Made by a program: the position numbers and the translations under genes. Of a stretch of 64,000 bases of DNA, positions 46,895 through 55,732 are shown one piece after another. The stretch's first letter is position 1; every line of letters begins with the position of its first letter. Under the pieces are notes generated by a model, which saw nothing but the letters and a program-made list of their open reading frames with translations, had not been told where the DNA came from and searched no databases. The stretch comes from Cytophagaceae bacterium. Lineage in GTDB: Bacteria > Bacteroidota > Bacteroidia > Cytophagales > Cyclobacteriaceae. The stretch spans positions 310,001 through 374,000 of the forward strand of contig CP030886.1 in the NCBI GenBank assembly GCA_006969745.1. The letters are read 5' to 3'.

Positions 46895-49162
46895 ATGAAT
46901 AAACTCAAACACGCGTTAAACAACATTTTGCACTCGCTGATGATTCAGTTGGTGTTTCACCATTTCAAAAAAAATCTGGCGTTGCTTACTGTGTGGGTTG
47001 TGGTGATAGCAGCATTTTCGGGCGGTCTTGGCAAGGTGTACGGAATCCACTATCTCTTCCTGGATCCTGAATACCTTGGAGAGGTTGGTTTCTGGAGTTT
47101 CTTCATCGTTGGTCTTGCTTTTGGCAATCTGATTATGGCGTGGCACATAACCACCTATATACTTGATGGTCACAGATTTAGATTCATTGGAGTATTGCAA
47201 AGACCTTTTACGAAATTCTCCTTGAATAACAGTCTTCTTCCTTTACTTGCCCTGGTTCTCTATATCGTATTACTCGTTCGCTTCCAGATAAATAATGGTT
47301 TTGCGGAATCTCATGACATCTTCATTTACGTTTCTGGGTTACTGCTTGGGATTATTGCAATGCATCTTCTCATGATACTTTATTTCAGATTTACGAATAA
47401 AGACATTTTCATTTTCCTTGCCGGAACACTAGATAAAAAACTCAGGAAAAATGTATTGAGTAGAGATCGGGTGATGAGCAGAGTGCGTGAAAATAAAGCT
47501 GATGAATATAACGTAACCAACTATCTGGATTTAAAATTTAGGAAAAGGACAACAGAACATATTGTCAACTTTGGAAATCGCGAGGCTATTGTAAGAGTTT
47601 TTGACCAAAATCACTTTAATTCAGTTGTTGTCGAACTCTGCATCATTGGAGTTATCCTTCTTCTTGGATTCTTTATGCACATTGAATTTCTTCAAATTCC
47701 TGCAGCAGCAAGTTCCTTGCTCATTTTCGCTATTGCGGTCATGCTCGTAGGAGCAATTAGCTATTGGTTTAAAGGCTGGGGCCTCACTTTTGCAATGGGC
47801 ATATTTATCCTGGTTAATGTGGTTGTCAAAACAGGATTTGGTAAAGGAATTAATCAAGCCACTGGTATTAATTATGATACACTTAAAACTGAGTATTCGG
47901 TAGAAAACCTCCAGACCGTCCACTCCAAGGAGCAATATGTGCATGACAAGCTTCACATGCTGGAAACGCTAGAAAACTGGAAGTCCAAATGGAAAAATCC
48001 GAAAGATCAGAAAATGGTCTTTCTCTGCGTAAGTGGTGGAGGGCAGCGTGCAGCTTTGTGGACAGTCAATGCGCTCTTAAGTGCAGATAGCGCACTAAAT
48101 GGATCATTAATGGATCAAACTGCGCTTATTACCGGAGCTTCAGGAGGAGTTATCGGTGCAGCATATTATCGGGAAATGTTTAGGAGAAATCCTGAAATAG
48201 CCACTTCCGGGAGTAGAGGAATGCTACTGGAAAGGATAGGCAAAGACAATTTGAATCCCGTAATATTTGGCCTCTTGGTCAACGATCTTTTCTTCAAAAT
48301 GCGAACATACGAATATGCGGGAAGAACATATAGCATTGATCGTGGCTACGTTTTCGAACAAAACCTGAATAAAAACCTTGGTTATGTGTTTAACCAGCAG
48401 ATCAGAGATTATATGGAAGAGGAAAAAGCGGCTAAAATTCCAACATTGATAATGTCTCCTACTATAGCCAATGATGGCAGAAAATTATATATCTCGTCAC
48501 AGCCTATTTCATTCATGGGAGTCTCTTCAGAAATATTGAAAGACACCAATCAAAAAATCAGAGGAGTAGATTTCCAGGGTCTTTTTAAGAATAATGATCC
48601 TGGAGAACTTAGTTTTCTTTCAGCACTTCGTATGTCGGCATCTTTCCCGTATATCACTCCTAATATCAGTCTGCCGGCAGAGCCTAGAGTTGAAATAATG
48701 GATGCTGGTATATCCGATAATTTTGGAATATCAGATGCAGTTCGTTTTGTTGATGTATTTCAGGATTGGATAACTGAAAATACAGCAGGTGTAGTCTTTC
48801 TTGTCGTGCGTGACACCAAATCAAATTCCCCTGTTGAAAAGAGACCAAATCCATCAGTCATCGACCGACTTACCTATCCGATAGCTAGTGTTTATAACAA
48901 TCTCACAAACATGCAGGATATCAACAATGATGCTCGAATTGAGCAAATGAAAAGTTGGTTTGCCGGAGATGTAGAGGTTGTTGAAATAGCTTACGATTCT
49001 TTTGAGAAAAACGGTGCTACATCTGAGGTAGAGCGAGCTTCGCTTAGTTGGCATTTGACTGCAAAAGAAAAGCAACATATACAGCGTAACATATCCATTG
49101 AAAGCAATCAAGCTGCGATCAATAAATTGCAACTTCTTCTTAAAAGCTCATCAAATCCTTAA
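46895..49162 (+). CDS. Membrane-embedded patatin-like phospholipase
   Basis: A 755-residue protein whose first 315 residues contain about seven hydrophobic helices (about 28-48, 66-90, 114-131, 141-164, 245-265, 268-290 and 296-312). A cytoplasmic patatin domain follows. The oxyanion-hole string SGGGQRAALW is at 380-389, the nucleophile Ser416 lies in GASGG, and Asp603 is in DAGISDN. This Ser-Asp dyad hydrolyses lipid acyl esters. An N-terminal membrane domain on a patatin is known among bacterial lipases, but its role is unclear; it may position the enzyme at the membrane or sense it. The 3' end overlaps the LytTR regulator gene on the other strand by 23 bases. Confidence 0.85.
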   Translation: MNKLKHALNNILHSLMIQLVFHHFKKNLALLTVWVVVIAAFSGGLGKVYGIHYLFLDPEYLGEVGFWSFFIVGLAFGNLIMAWHITTYILDGHRFRFIGVLQRPFTKFSLNNSLLPLLALVLYIVLLVRFQINNGFAESHDIFIYVSGLLLGIIAMHLLMILYFRFTNKDIFIFLAGTLDKKLRKNVLSRDRVMSRVRENKADEYNVTNYLDLKFRKRTTEHIVNFGNREAIVRVFDQNHFNSVVVELCIIGVILLLGFFMHIEFLQIPAAASSLLIFAIAVMLVGAISYWFKGWGLTFAMGIFILVNVVVKTGFGKGINQATGINYDTLKTEYSVENLQTVHSKEQYVHDKLHMLETLENWKSKWKNPKDQKMVFLCVSGGGQRAALWTVNALLSADSALNGSLMDQTALITGASGGVIGAAYYREMFRRNPEIATSGSRGMLLERIGKDNLNPVIFGLLVNDLFFKMRTYEYAGRTYSIDRGYVFEQNLNKNLGYVFNQQIRDYMEEEKAAKIPTLIMSPTIANDGRKLYISSQPISFMGVSSEILKDTNQKIRGVDFQGLFKNNDPGELSFLSALRMSASFPYITPNISLPAEPRVEIMDAGISDNFGISDAVRFVDVFQDWITENTAGVVFLVVRDTKSNSPVEKRPNPSVIDRLTYPIASVYNNLTNMQDINNDARIEQMKSWFAGDVEVVEIAYDSFEKNGATSEVERASLSWHLTAKEKQHIQRNISIESNQAAINKLQLLLKSSSNP

Positions 49163-49850
49163 ATCTGGAAGTCTGTCTTCTGCTTACTTCAACTTCAGTT
49201 CCGTCCTTTAGGTAAAGTCTAATTGTACCGCTAAACCATGGCTCTATTTTATCAATCCATTTCATATTGATGATTTGTTGCCTATTAGCTCTGAAAAATA
49301 TCTTTGGATCCAGCCTGCTTTCCATGTATTGAAGCGTCTTTGGAATCATAGGCTTATGTTCTTCGAAATAGATCCTGGTATAATTATCCCATATCTCAAA
49401 AAGCCTTACATCCTTTAAAGTCACAAACCAACATTTTTCACCATCCTTGACGAAGACCTGACTATTTTCATTTAGTACATCCTTAGTTTCTTCTTTCTTT
49501 TCAAGGTTTTCAATAACCCGCTGAAGTGCCAACGTAAGTCTATCATCGGTTATTGGTTTTTTCAAATAATCAAGTGCATTGTAATCAAATGCCTTAATCG
49601 CGTATTCACTATATGCAGTAGTAAATACAATCTGAGGAACTTCATCGAGCATTTCCAACAACTGAAATCCGTCCTTGTCTGGCATCTGAATATCCAAAAA
49701 AACCAAATCAGGTTTCAATTCCTCGATCATCACCTTTGCATCATCTGCATTTTCAGCTTCTCCAATTACCTCTACTTGTTTGTGATTTTTCAGTAGAAAT
49801 TGAAGCTCCTGTCGAGCCAGTCGAGTGTCATCTACAATTATTGCCTTCAT
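49140..49850 (-). CDS. LytTR family response regulator
   Basis: A two-component response regulator of 236 residues. It has a receiver domain (Asp6-Asp7-Asp8 acidic pocket, phosphorylation site Asp53 in FLDIQMPD, Lys in YLKKPI) and a LytTR DNA-binding domain from about 135, with RANRQQIINMKWIDKIE and EVEVSRRQTSRFKDLM. It overlaps its histidine kinase gene by four bases and lies downstream of it. The target genes are not identifiable here. The 3' end overlaps that of the patatin gene. Confidence 0.93.
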   Translation of the reverse strand: MKAIIVDDTRLARQELQFLLKNHKQVEVIGEAENADDAKVMIEELKPDLVFLDIQMPDKDGFQLLEMLDEVPQIVFTTAYSEYAIKAFDYNALDYLKKPITDDRLTLALQRVIENLEKKEETKDVLNENSQVFVKDGEKCWFVTLKDVRLFEIWDNYTRIYFEEHKPMIPKTLQYMESRLDPKIFFRANRQQIINMKWIDKIEPWFSGTIRLYLKDGTEVEVSRRQTSRFKDLMSF

Positions 49851-50878
49851 TTTACTAACGGTAATTTTAATTTAGAGCTCACCATATTCCCTTGCTGGGT
49901 CAATTCCAAATCCGGCTCGCTATCAAACAATATTCTGATTCTGTCAGTCGCATTTTTTAATCCAATGCCCCTACCCGAGTTATTCTTTAATTTACCTGTA
50001 TTGCAAACCTCAAGTACTAGATTTTTTTTCTCTTTGCTTACCGAAATTAGAATATCTCCACCATTCTTTACTTGAGAAATTCCATGTTTAACTGCATTTT
50101 CGGCCATCAATTGAATGAGCATCGGAGGAATACGACATTTCCCCAGTTCACTATTTGTCAATATTTCATAATGCAGCCGATTCTCATAGTGAATACTCTC
50201 AAGCTCCAGATACTTATTCACAATTTCTAACTCTTCGTCAATTGTAACTTTCTCATTATCATTGAATTGAATCGAGTAGCGCAAAAGCTGTGAAAGGTGT
50301 GAAACCATATCCCTGGCTTTCATATGATCCTCTAGTATCAAGGCTCGGATATTATTCAATGCATTGAATAAAAAGTGTGGATTGATCTGTGCTTTGAGGG
50401 CAATCAACTCCGCATCTTTTACAGCTGTTTGTAATTGCCATTTTTCTACCTCTTCTTTCTTATAATTTCTAAAGAAGTAAATGATCAGATAAACTGCCAT
50501 CCAAAGACTGAAATAAACAAATGTTTGAAACGAGAACAAAAGGAATACTAGCGGGCTGAAATTTTCGACATCAATTATATCTGTTGTCAGCATTGTGTAG
50601 CCAACCACGATTCCATTTGCCAGAATAGAAATAATGATCAGTGTAGGCACCAACCTGACAATTAGCATTTGGATTTTAAGCTTTAACCATCCGTCAAGCT
50701 TTATTTTGTACCTGAGTAGATGAGTGGACAGAAGCATCACTATCGCACTGAAGAATTGTGCCAAAATCACCCATACGTCTACACTATCATAGAAAAGGAA
50801 TGATAAAACAACGCCTATCATGGCATAGGTAAACCATCCAATAGATTGTAAAAGCCAATATGAATTATTTCTTGTCAT
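49847..50878 (-). CDS. LytS-like sensor histidine kinase (His_kinase family)
   Basis: A membrane kinase of 343 residues with four helices (about 10-29, 36-55, 73-95 and 109-137), a short coiled linker and the PF06580-type dimerisation domain. His168 in INPHFLFNALNNIRAL is the phosphorylated residue. A short HATPase_c domain follows, with N-box MLIQLMAENAVKHG and a G-rich GRGIGLKNATDRI. It lacks an extracytoplasmic sensor domain, so the signal is probably membrane-related. It forms an operon with the LytTR regulator, with a four-base overlap. Confidence 0.93.
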   Translation of the reverse strand: MTRNNSYWLLQSIGWFTYAMIGVVLSFLFYDSVDVWVILAQFFSAIVMLLSTHLLRYKIKLDGWLKLKIQMLIVRLVPTLIIISILANGIVVGYTMLTTDIIDVENFSPLVFLLFSFQTFVYFSLWMAVYLIIYFFRNYKKEEVEKWQLQTAVKDAELIALKAQINPHFLFNALNNIRALILEDHMKARDMVSHLSQLLRYSIQFNDNEKVTIDEELEIVNKYLELESIHYENRLHYEILTNSELGKCRIPPMLIQLMAENAVKHGISQVKNGGDILISVSKEKKNLVLEVCNTGKLKNNSGRGIGLKNATDRIRILFDSEPDLELTQQGNMVSSKLKLPLVK

Positions 50879-50969
50879 TAAGTATAGCTTGAGCGCAAAT
50901 AAATCTTAAATACAGTCCTTATTAATAGTGTTTGAGGCGAATGGTCATTTGCACATGATGAATGGAAAT

Positions 50970-51005
50970 AAAAAAAGCCCACTTACAACCTGCAAGTGGG
51001 CTTTA
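50970..51005 (-). terminator. Terminator after the alanine dehydrogenase gene
   Basis: On the minus strand AAAGCCCACTTG and the matching AAGTGGGCTTT form a long stem followed by a run of Ts (complement of 50970-50976). It lies 20-50 nt past the gene's stop and upstream of the LytS gene. Confidence 0.85.
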
Positions 51006-51022
51006 TAAAATTAAGATTTTAT

Positions 51023-52135
51023 TTATAAATATTTATCTACCGGAGTATACGGCATATCAAACGCTTCAGCCACGCCCTTGTACACAATCTCTCCGTTTAT
51101 TACATTCAAACCTAGCTTCAATTCATTGTTATCATTACACGCCTGTTTCCATCCCTTATTTGCAAGTTGCAAAGCGTATGGAAGTGTCGCATTCGTCAAT
51201 GCTAAGGTAGAGGTGTAAGGTACAGCTCCTGGCATATTGGCAACACAATAATGAACTACATCATCAATGATAAAAGTTGGATCTTCATGAGTAGTTGGTG
51301 TACAGGTTTCTATACATCCGCCTTGATCGACAGCTACATCTACCAATACTGTCCCAGGTTGCATTTCTTTGAGCATGTCCTTGGTAATTAGATTAGGTGC
51401 TTTGGCTCCAGGGATCAAAACAGCTCCAATTATTAGATCATGAGTGCCTATAAGCTCTCGAATATTGTATTCGCTACTCATAAATGTATTCACATTGGCA
51501 GGCATAATATCATCTAGGTAACGTAGCCTCTGAAGGTTTAAATCAAGAATGGTAACATCTGCACCCATTCCTGCTGCCATTTTTGCGGCATTAGTTCCAA
51601 CTATTCCACCGCCCAATATCATTACTTTCGCTGGACGAACTCCAGGAACACCTCCCAAAAGTATGCCTCTACCTTTCAAAGGCTTTTCTAGATATTTTGC
51701 TCCTTCCTGAACAGACATTCTACCTGCTACCTCAGACATTGGAACCAACAAAGGCAAAGATCTATCTGTTTTTTCTACGGTCTCATATGCAAGACAAACA
51801 GCTCCGCTCTCCATCATAGCTTTTGTCAAAGGCTCGTGCGAGGCAAAATGGAAATATGTGAAAATGAGCTGATCTTTTTTGCACAACTTATATTCTGGCT
51901 CAATTGGTTCTTTCACCTTGATGATCATCTCAGCTATTTCATAGACAGCTTCGATCGTTGGAAGAATCTTAGCTCCCGCTTCTACATACTGCTCATCAGT
52001 AAAACCACTTCCATCTCCCGCTGTTGTCTGAATGTAAACCTCATGGCCTCTTTTGGTAAACTCTACTACTCCGGACGGAGTGACAGCCACCCTGTTTTCA
52101 TTGTTTTTAATCTCTTTTGGAACGCCTATTATCAT
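51023..52135 (-). CDS. ald: Alanine dehydrogenase
   Basis: NAD-dependent enzyme that interconverts L-alanine and pyruvate plus ammonia. The ATG gives MIIGVPKEIKNNENRVAVTPSGV, the conserved N-terminus, with Arg15. The catalytic Lys75 (IIKVKEP) and His96 (TYFHFASHEP) are visible, each one residue on from the usual numbering. The NAD-binding Rossmann motif is LGGGIVGTNAAKMAAGMGAD. The C-terminus ends in GVAEAFDMPYTPVDKYL. The length is 370 residues, as normal. Eight codons upstream, in-frame codons would start within the promoter box, so the ATG was chosen. Confidence 0.96.
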   Translation of the reverse strand: MIIGVPKEIKNNENRVAVTPSGVVEFTKRGHEVYIQTTAGDGSGFTDEQYVEAGAKILPTIEAVYEIAEMIIKVKEPIEPEYKLCKKDQLIFTYFHFASHEPLTKAMMESGAVCLAYETVEKTDRSLPLLVPMSEVAGRMSVQEGAKYLEKPLKGRGILLGGVPGVRPAKVMILGGGIVGTNAAKMAAGMGADVTILDLNLQRLRYLDDIMPANVNTFMSSEYNIRELIGTHDLIIGAVLIPGAKAPNLITKDMLKEMQPGTVLVDVAVDQGGCIETCTPTTHEDPTFIIDDVVHYCVANMPGAVPYTSTLALTNATLPYALQLANKGWKQACNDNNELKLGLNVINGEIVYKGVAEAFDMPYTPVDKYL

Positions 52136-52156
52136 GGTTAATATTGTTAAGGATGG

Positions 52157-52186
52157 CAAATATAGGGAGTGCTAAGTATAGACAAC
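52157..52186 (-). promoter_or_regulatory. ald promoter
   Basis: On the minus strand a GTTG is followed by 18 nt and TATATTTG, both close to the Bacteroidota boxes (TTG/TTTG and TAnnTTTG). Transcription would begin about 10-15 nt before the ATG. Confidence 0.6.
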
Positions 52187-52324
52187 TAATCAATTCAAAA
52201 TACAAAATAGCGACGGTAGTAAATCAATTATTATCAAAATATTATTTTGAATATATTATTTTATTAATAGAAAATACTTGTATAACTAAACCATTGCATC
52301 CAAAACCTAGTTTTATATGGACAC

Positions 52325-52342
52325 CCACTTTTTTAAAAGTGG
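52325..52342. promoter_or_regulatory. Candidate operator: 18-nt perfect inverted repeat at the E1 promoter
   Basis: CCACTTTT-TT-AAAAGTGG is a perfect palindrome located about 12 nt before the -7 box (52354-52361) of the E1 gene, overlapping its expected -33 region. A repressor there would block RNA polymerase. There is no regulator gene adjacent. Confidence 0.5.
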
Positions 52343-52353
52343 ATCATTTTTTG

Positions 52354-52361
52354 TATTTTTG
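52354..52361 (+). promoter_or_regulatory. Promoter -7 element of the E1 fusion gene
   Basis: TATTTTTG is an exact TAnnTTTG match, 40 nt before the ATG at 52402. The -33 position is TTTT, within the palindrome. Confidence 0.5.
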
Positions 52362-52401
52362 AAAGTGATAAAAGTCAAAAACATTTAAACTCCTTCCCAT
52401 T

Positions 52402-54807
52402 ATGAGCGAGGCTAAAAATAAAACTAAGCTACCCATTTCAAAGCAGGAAATTCTTCAAGATTATCAGCTCGCTGTAGAAAGCAGAGAAGCTAGTCTGATT
52501 GGAAGAAAAGAGGTTTTCATGGGCAAAGCAAAGTTTGGAATTTTTGGCGATGGAAAAGAGCTTCCCCAGATCGCAATGGCCAAATATTTTCAAAACGGAG
52601 ATTGGAGGTCTGGATACTACAGAGATCAAACGTTCATGATGGCGATTGGGCAACTTACAACGCAGCAATTTTTTGCTCAGCTTTATGCCCACACTGATGT
52701 TGCTGCCGATCCTGCATCTGCAGGACGAATGATGAATGGCCATTTCGCTACACGCTACCTCAATGAAAAAGGTGAATGGCTGACACAGACAGACAAGAAA
52801 AATAGTAGTGCCGACATCTCTCCTACTGCTGGTCAAATGCCAAGACTATTAGGGCTGGCTTATGCATCTAAGCTTTACAGAGAAAACAAAGATTTAAGCG
52901 AGTTTGAAGACTTTTCCATCAAAGGAAACGAAATTGCTTTTGGCACAATAGGTAACGCATCAACATCAGAAGGCCATTTCTGGGAAACCATGAATGCGGC
53001 TGGTGTCCTCCAGGTTCCGATGGTAATGTCTGTGTGGGATGATGGTTATGGCATCTCAGTCCCGCAGAAATATCACACTATTAAAGAAAGCATTTCTGAA
53101 GCTCTTCAAGGCTTTCAAAAGACTAAAGACAAACCCGGATTTGAGATTTTCACAGTTAAGGCATGGGACTATGAAGGTCTTCTGAAAACATATAAAAAAG
53201 CGATTGACATATCTCGTAAATCGCATACTCCATGCTTAATTCATGTTATTGAAGTAACACAACCACAAGGCCACTCCACCTCTGGTTCTCATGAGCGATA
53301 CAAGTCCAAAGACAGACTAAACTGGGAAAAAGATCACGATTGTATCTTAAAGATGCGAGAGTGGATTGAAAACGAAAAGCTTGCGACCAAAGAAGAACTT
53401 GATCAGTTAGAAAAGGAAGCCAAACAAGCTGCCAAGCAAGCAAAAGATGCAGCATGGAAGGCCTATAGCCTAGACATTAAGAAAGAGGTAGAGGAAGTTC
53501 TTAGCCTGATAGAAAAAGTAGGGATATCTTCTTCAAAAAAATCAGAAATCTCTGCAATTTCAGAAGAGTTAAGGAAAGAGTTGAATCCTGAAAAATCTCA
53601 TATTGTGAGATCTGCTAAAAAGGCGCTCAGATTGCTTAAGGGTGAAAATTCAGCCGAAAAACAGAATCTAATTTCTTGGTTGAAAGATAAAACTGACATT
53701 TATTACAATCAGTACAGTTCTAAGTTATACAGCGAATCAGCTGACTCTGCATTGAATGTAAATACAATCCCAGCAACTTATACTGATGCCAGTGAGTTGG
53801 TAGATGGAAGAGAAGTGCTAAACGCTTGCTTTGATCACCTTTTAGCTAACGATCCACGGATATTTGCTTTTGGAGAGGATGTTGGAAAAATTGGAGATGT
53901 AAACCAGGGATTTGCAGGACTTCAAGAAAAATATGGCGATCTAAAGGTTACAGATACTGGAATTCGAGAGACCACAATTATCGGTCAGGGAATTGGTGCT
54001 GCTGTAAGAGGTCTCAGGCCAATAGCGGAAATCCAATACCTGGACTACCTTCTATATGCGCTTCAAACGCTTTCGGATGATCTTGCAACTCTCCAATACA
54101 GAACGTTTGGTGGTCAAAAAGCTCCATTAATTATACGAACCAGGGGGCATAGATTAGAGGGTGTGTGGCATTCAGGATCTCCTATGGGTATGATTTTGCA
54201 TTCCCTAAGAGGTATGTATGTTCTTACTCCAAGAAATATGACCCAGGCAGCCGGATTTTACAATACGCTCATGTCAAGCGACGATCCGGCATTAGTTATT
54301 GAATCACTAAATGGCTACAGACTTAAGGAGAGAGTACCCGAAAACCTAACTGAGTTCAAACTAGCTCTTGGTGAACCAGAAATACTTAAAGAAGGAACTG
54401 ATGCGACTGTTGTAACGTATGGCTCCACATGCAGGGTGGTCATGGAGGCTGCAAGTCAATTGGCTGACGATGGTATCAACGTAGAAGTTATAGATGCCCA
54501 AACACTTATCCCGTTTGATTTAACCAACACAATTGCTGAGTCATTAGAAAAAACCAACAGACTCGTAGTTGTAGATGAAGATGTAGAAGGAGGTGCATCT
54601 GCCTTTATTATGCAGCAGATTCTTGAAAGGGACAATGGATATTTTAATCTCGATTCAAAACCATTGACCATTACTGCTAAAAATCACAGACCTGCATATG
54701 GCAGTGATGGCGATTACTTTTCAAAACCTAATGTTGAGGATGTGTTTGAGAAGGTTTATGATTTGGTATCTGAAGCTAACCCTGGAAAATACCCAAGTAT
54801 TTATTGA
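52402..54807 (+). CDS. 2-oxoisovalerate (branched-chain 2-oxoacid) dehydrogenase-type E1, alpha and beta fused
   Basis: The decarboxylating thiamine-diphosphate component of a 2-oxoacid dehydrogenase complex. The alpha half (about 1-330) carries the ThDP region GNASTSEGHFWETMNAAGVLQVPMVM, split here as GNASTSEG and NAAGV. The beta half starts near 470 (REVLNACFDHLLANDPRIFAFGEDVGKIGDVNQG) and ends at YPSIY. Between them lies a helical, Lys/Glu/Ala-rich linker of about 100-120 residues. Bacteroidota commonly fuse the two chains. The substrate is probably branched-chain 2-oxoacids; pyruvate-type E1 cannot be excluded. The E2 and E3 genes are not in this window. Confidence 0.88.
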   Translation: MSEAKNKTKLPISKQEILQDYQLAVESREASLIGRKEVFMGKAKFGIFGDGKELPQIAMAKYFQNGDWRSGYYRDQTFMMAIGQLTTQQFFAQLYAHTDVAADPASAGRMMNGHFATRYLNEKGEWLTQTDKKNSSADISPTAGQMPRLLGLAYASKLYRENKDLSEFEDFSIKGNEIAFGTIGNASTSEGHFWETMNAAGVLQVPMVMSVWDDGYGISVPQKYHTIKESISEALQGFQKTKDKPGFEIFTVKAWDYEGLLKTYKKAIDISRKSHTPCLIHVIEVTQPQGHSTSGSHERYKSKDRLNWEKDHDCILKMREWIENEKLATKEELDQLEKEAKQAAKQAKDAAWKAYSLDIKKEVEEVLSLIEKVGISSSKKSEISAISEELRKELNPEKSHIVRSAKKALRLLKGENSAEKQNLISWLKDKTDIYYNQYSSKLYSESADSALNVNTIPATYTDASELVDGREVLNACFDHLLANDPRIFAFGEDVGKIGDVNQGFAGLQEKYGDLKVTDTGIRETTIIGQGIGAAVRGLRPIAEIQYLDYLLYALQTLSDDLATLQYRTFGGQKAPLIIRTRGHRLEGVWHSGSPMGMILHSLRGMYVLTPRNMTQAAGFYNTLMSSDDPALVIESLNGYRLKERVPENLTEFKLALGEPEILKEGTDATVVTYGSTCRVVMEAASQLADDGINVEVIDAQTLIPFDLTNTIAESLEKTNRLVVVDEDVEGGASAFIMQQILERDNGYFNLDSKPLTITAKNHRPAYGSDGDYFSKPNVEDVFEKVYDLVSEANPGKYPSIY

Positions 54808-55685
54808 GTAATATCTGCAAGTACAAAATCAGGTGATGTCACTTCATTGCTCTTATTACCTTCTCTATCGTAAATGTAAAATTTAGCTCTGATCACATCA
54901 TCCAGAAAAGCTAATCTCAATACTGCTGATTGAATGGAATACGTAAACGTACCACTCTTTCCTTCCGGATCATATTGTGGTATACGTCCATTAAACACAC
55001 CTATATCGCAGATATCGGTTCCGAAGATTTGTTGGTAATTTAATGGAACATAATTGTCGCCAACTCTCTTTTGAAATTCGATGATAAAGTTGAAGTAGGT
55101 CTCAATTCTATTCACAGGCAGAGCAGAGGTAATCGTCTGTGTTCCAGCTTCCGCCGGTACAATATTACCTCCTTCACCAAAGACATATGGAGTTAATGTT
55201 GTGCCAGACAAAAATGTACCATCTTGATTTGTTAGACTTGGACATGTCAAAGGAATATCGTTGATATCATCCGAATAAAATTCTTTTCCAAAGGATAGAA
55301 TCGGATAATCTCCCTGCGAATTATCAACAATCAAAGTGTTATTGGAGATGCCGAGTGGGATGAAATTCTCAGTAATGAGTGGAGCCGTATATATAGGAGG
55401 AACAGCCTCACTTATGTTCGCTGCTGTAACCACACTATCTCTCGAGTCCAGGTAAACATCAAACTCATTGAAAGGAGGTAAAACATCTTGTGATTCTATC
55501 ACACCAATATCACCATTACCATCTTCGAAGGAAAAGGTGAGTATAAGCGAATCAGTAGTTGTACCATCATAAAAAACGATATCTTCAAAAGCTATTTTAG
55601 GAGTGTTTGGGAAAATATCTTTGTCAAAGCAACTGGTAAGTGCCATGAACATTACAGGTATCACACATTTCAAGAGTCGATTCAT
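54801..55685 (-). CDS. Putative lipoprotein, function unknown
   Basis: A 294-residue protein with a lipoprotein signal (MNRLLKCVIPVMFMALTSC, Cys19). The mature chain begins with LTFSFEDGNGDIGVIESQD, a pattern common in Bacteroidota secreted proteins of unknown role, and shows beta-rich strands. It has only a few Cys and no catalytic motif. It is convergent with the E1 gene (seven bases overlap) and divergent from the LuxE-type gene, 47 nt apart. A -7 box TATTTTTG lies at 55696-55703 on the minus strand. Confidence 0.65.
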   Translation of the reverse strand: MNRLLKCVIPVMFMALTSCFDKDIFPNTPKIAFEDIVFYDGTTTDSLILTFSFEDGNGDIGVIESQDVLPPFNEFDVYLDSRDSVVTAANISEAVPPIYTAPLITENFIPLGISNNTLIVDNSQGDYPILSFGKEFYSDDINDIPLTCPSLTNQDGTFLSGTTLTPYVFGEGGNIVPAEAGTQTITSALPVNRIETYFNFIIEFQKRVGDNYVPLNYQQIFGTDICDIGVFNGRIPQYDPEGKSGTFTYSIQSAVLRLAFLDDVIRAKFYIYDREGNKSNEVTSPDFVLADITQ

Positions 55686-55732
55686 ACGATAAAAACAAAA
55701 ATAATCTACTTTGCCCCTAATGAAACGGGATT

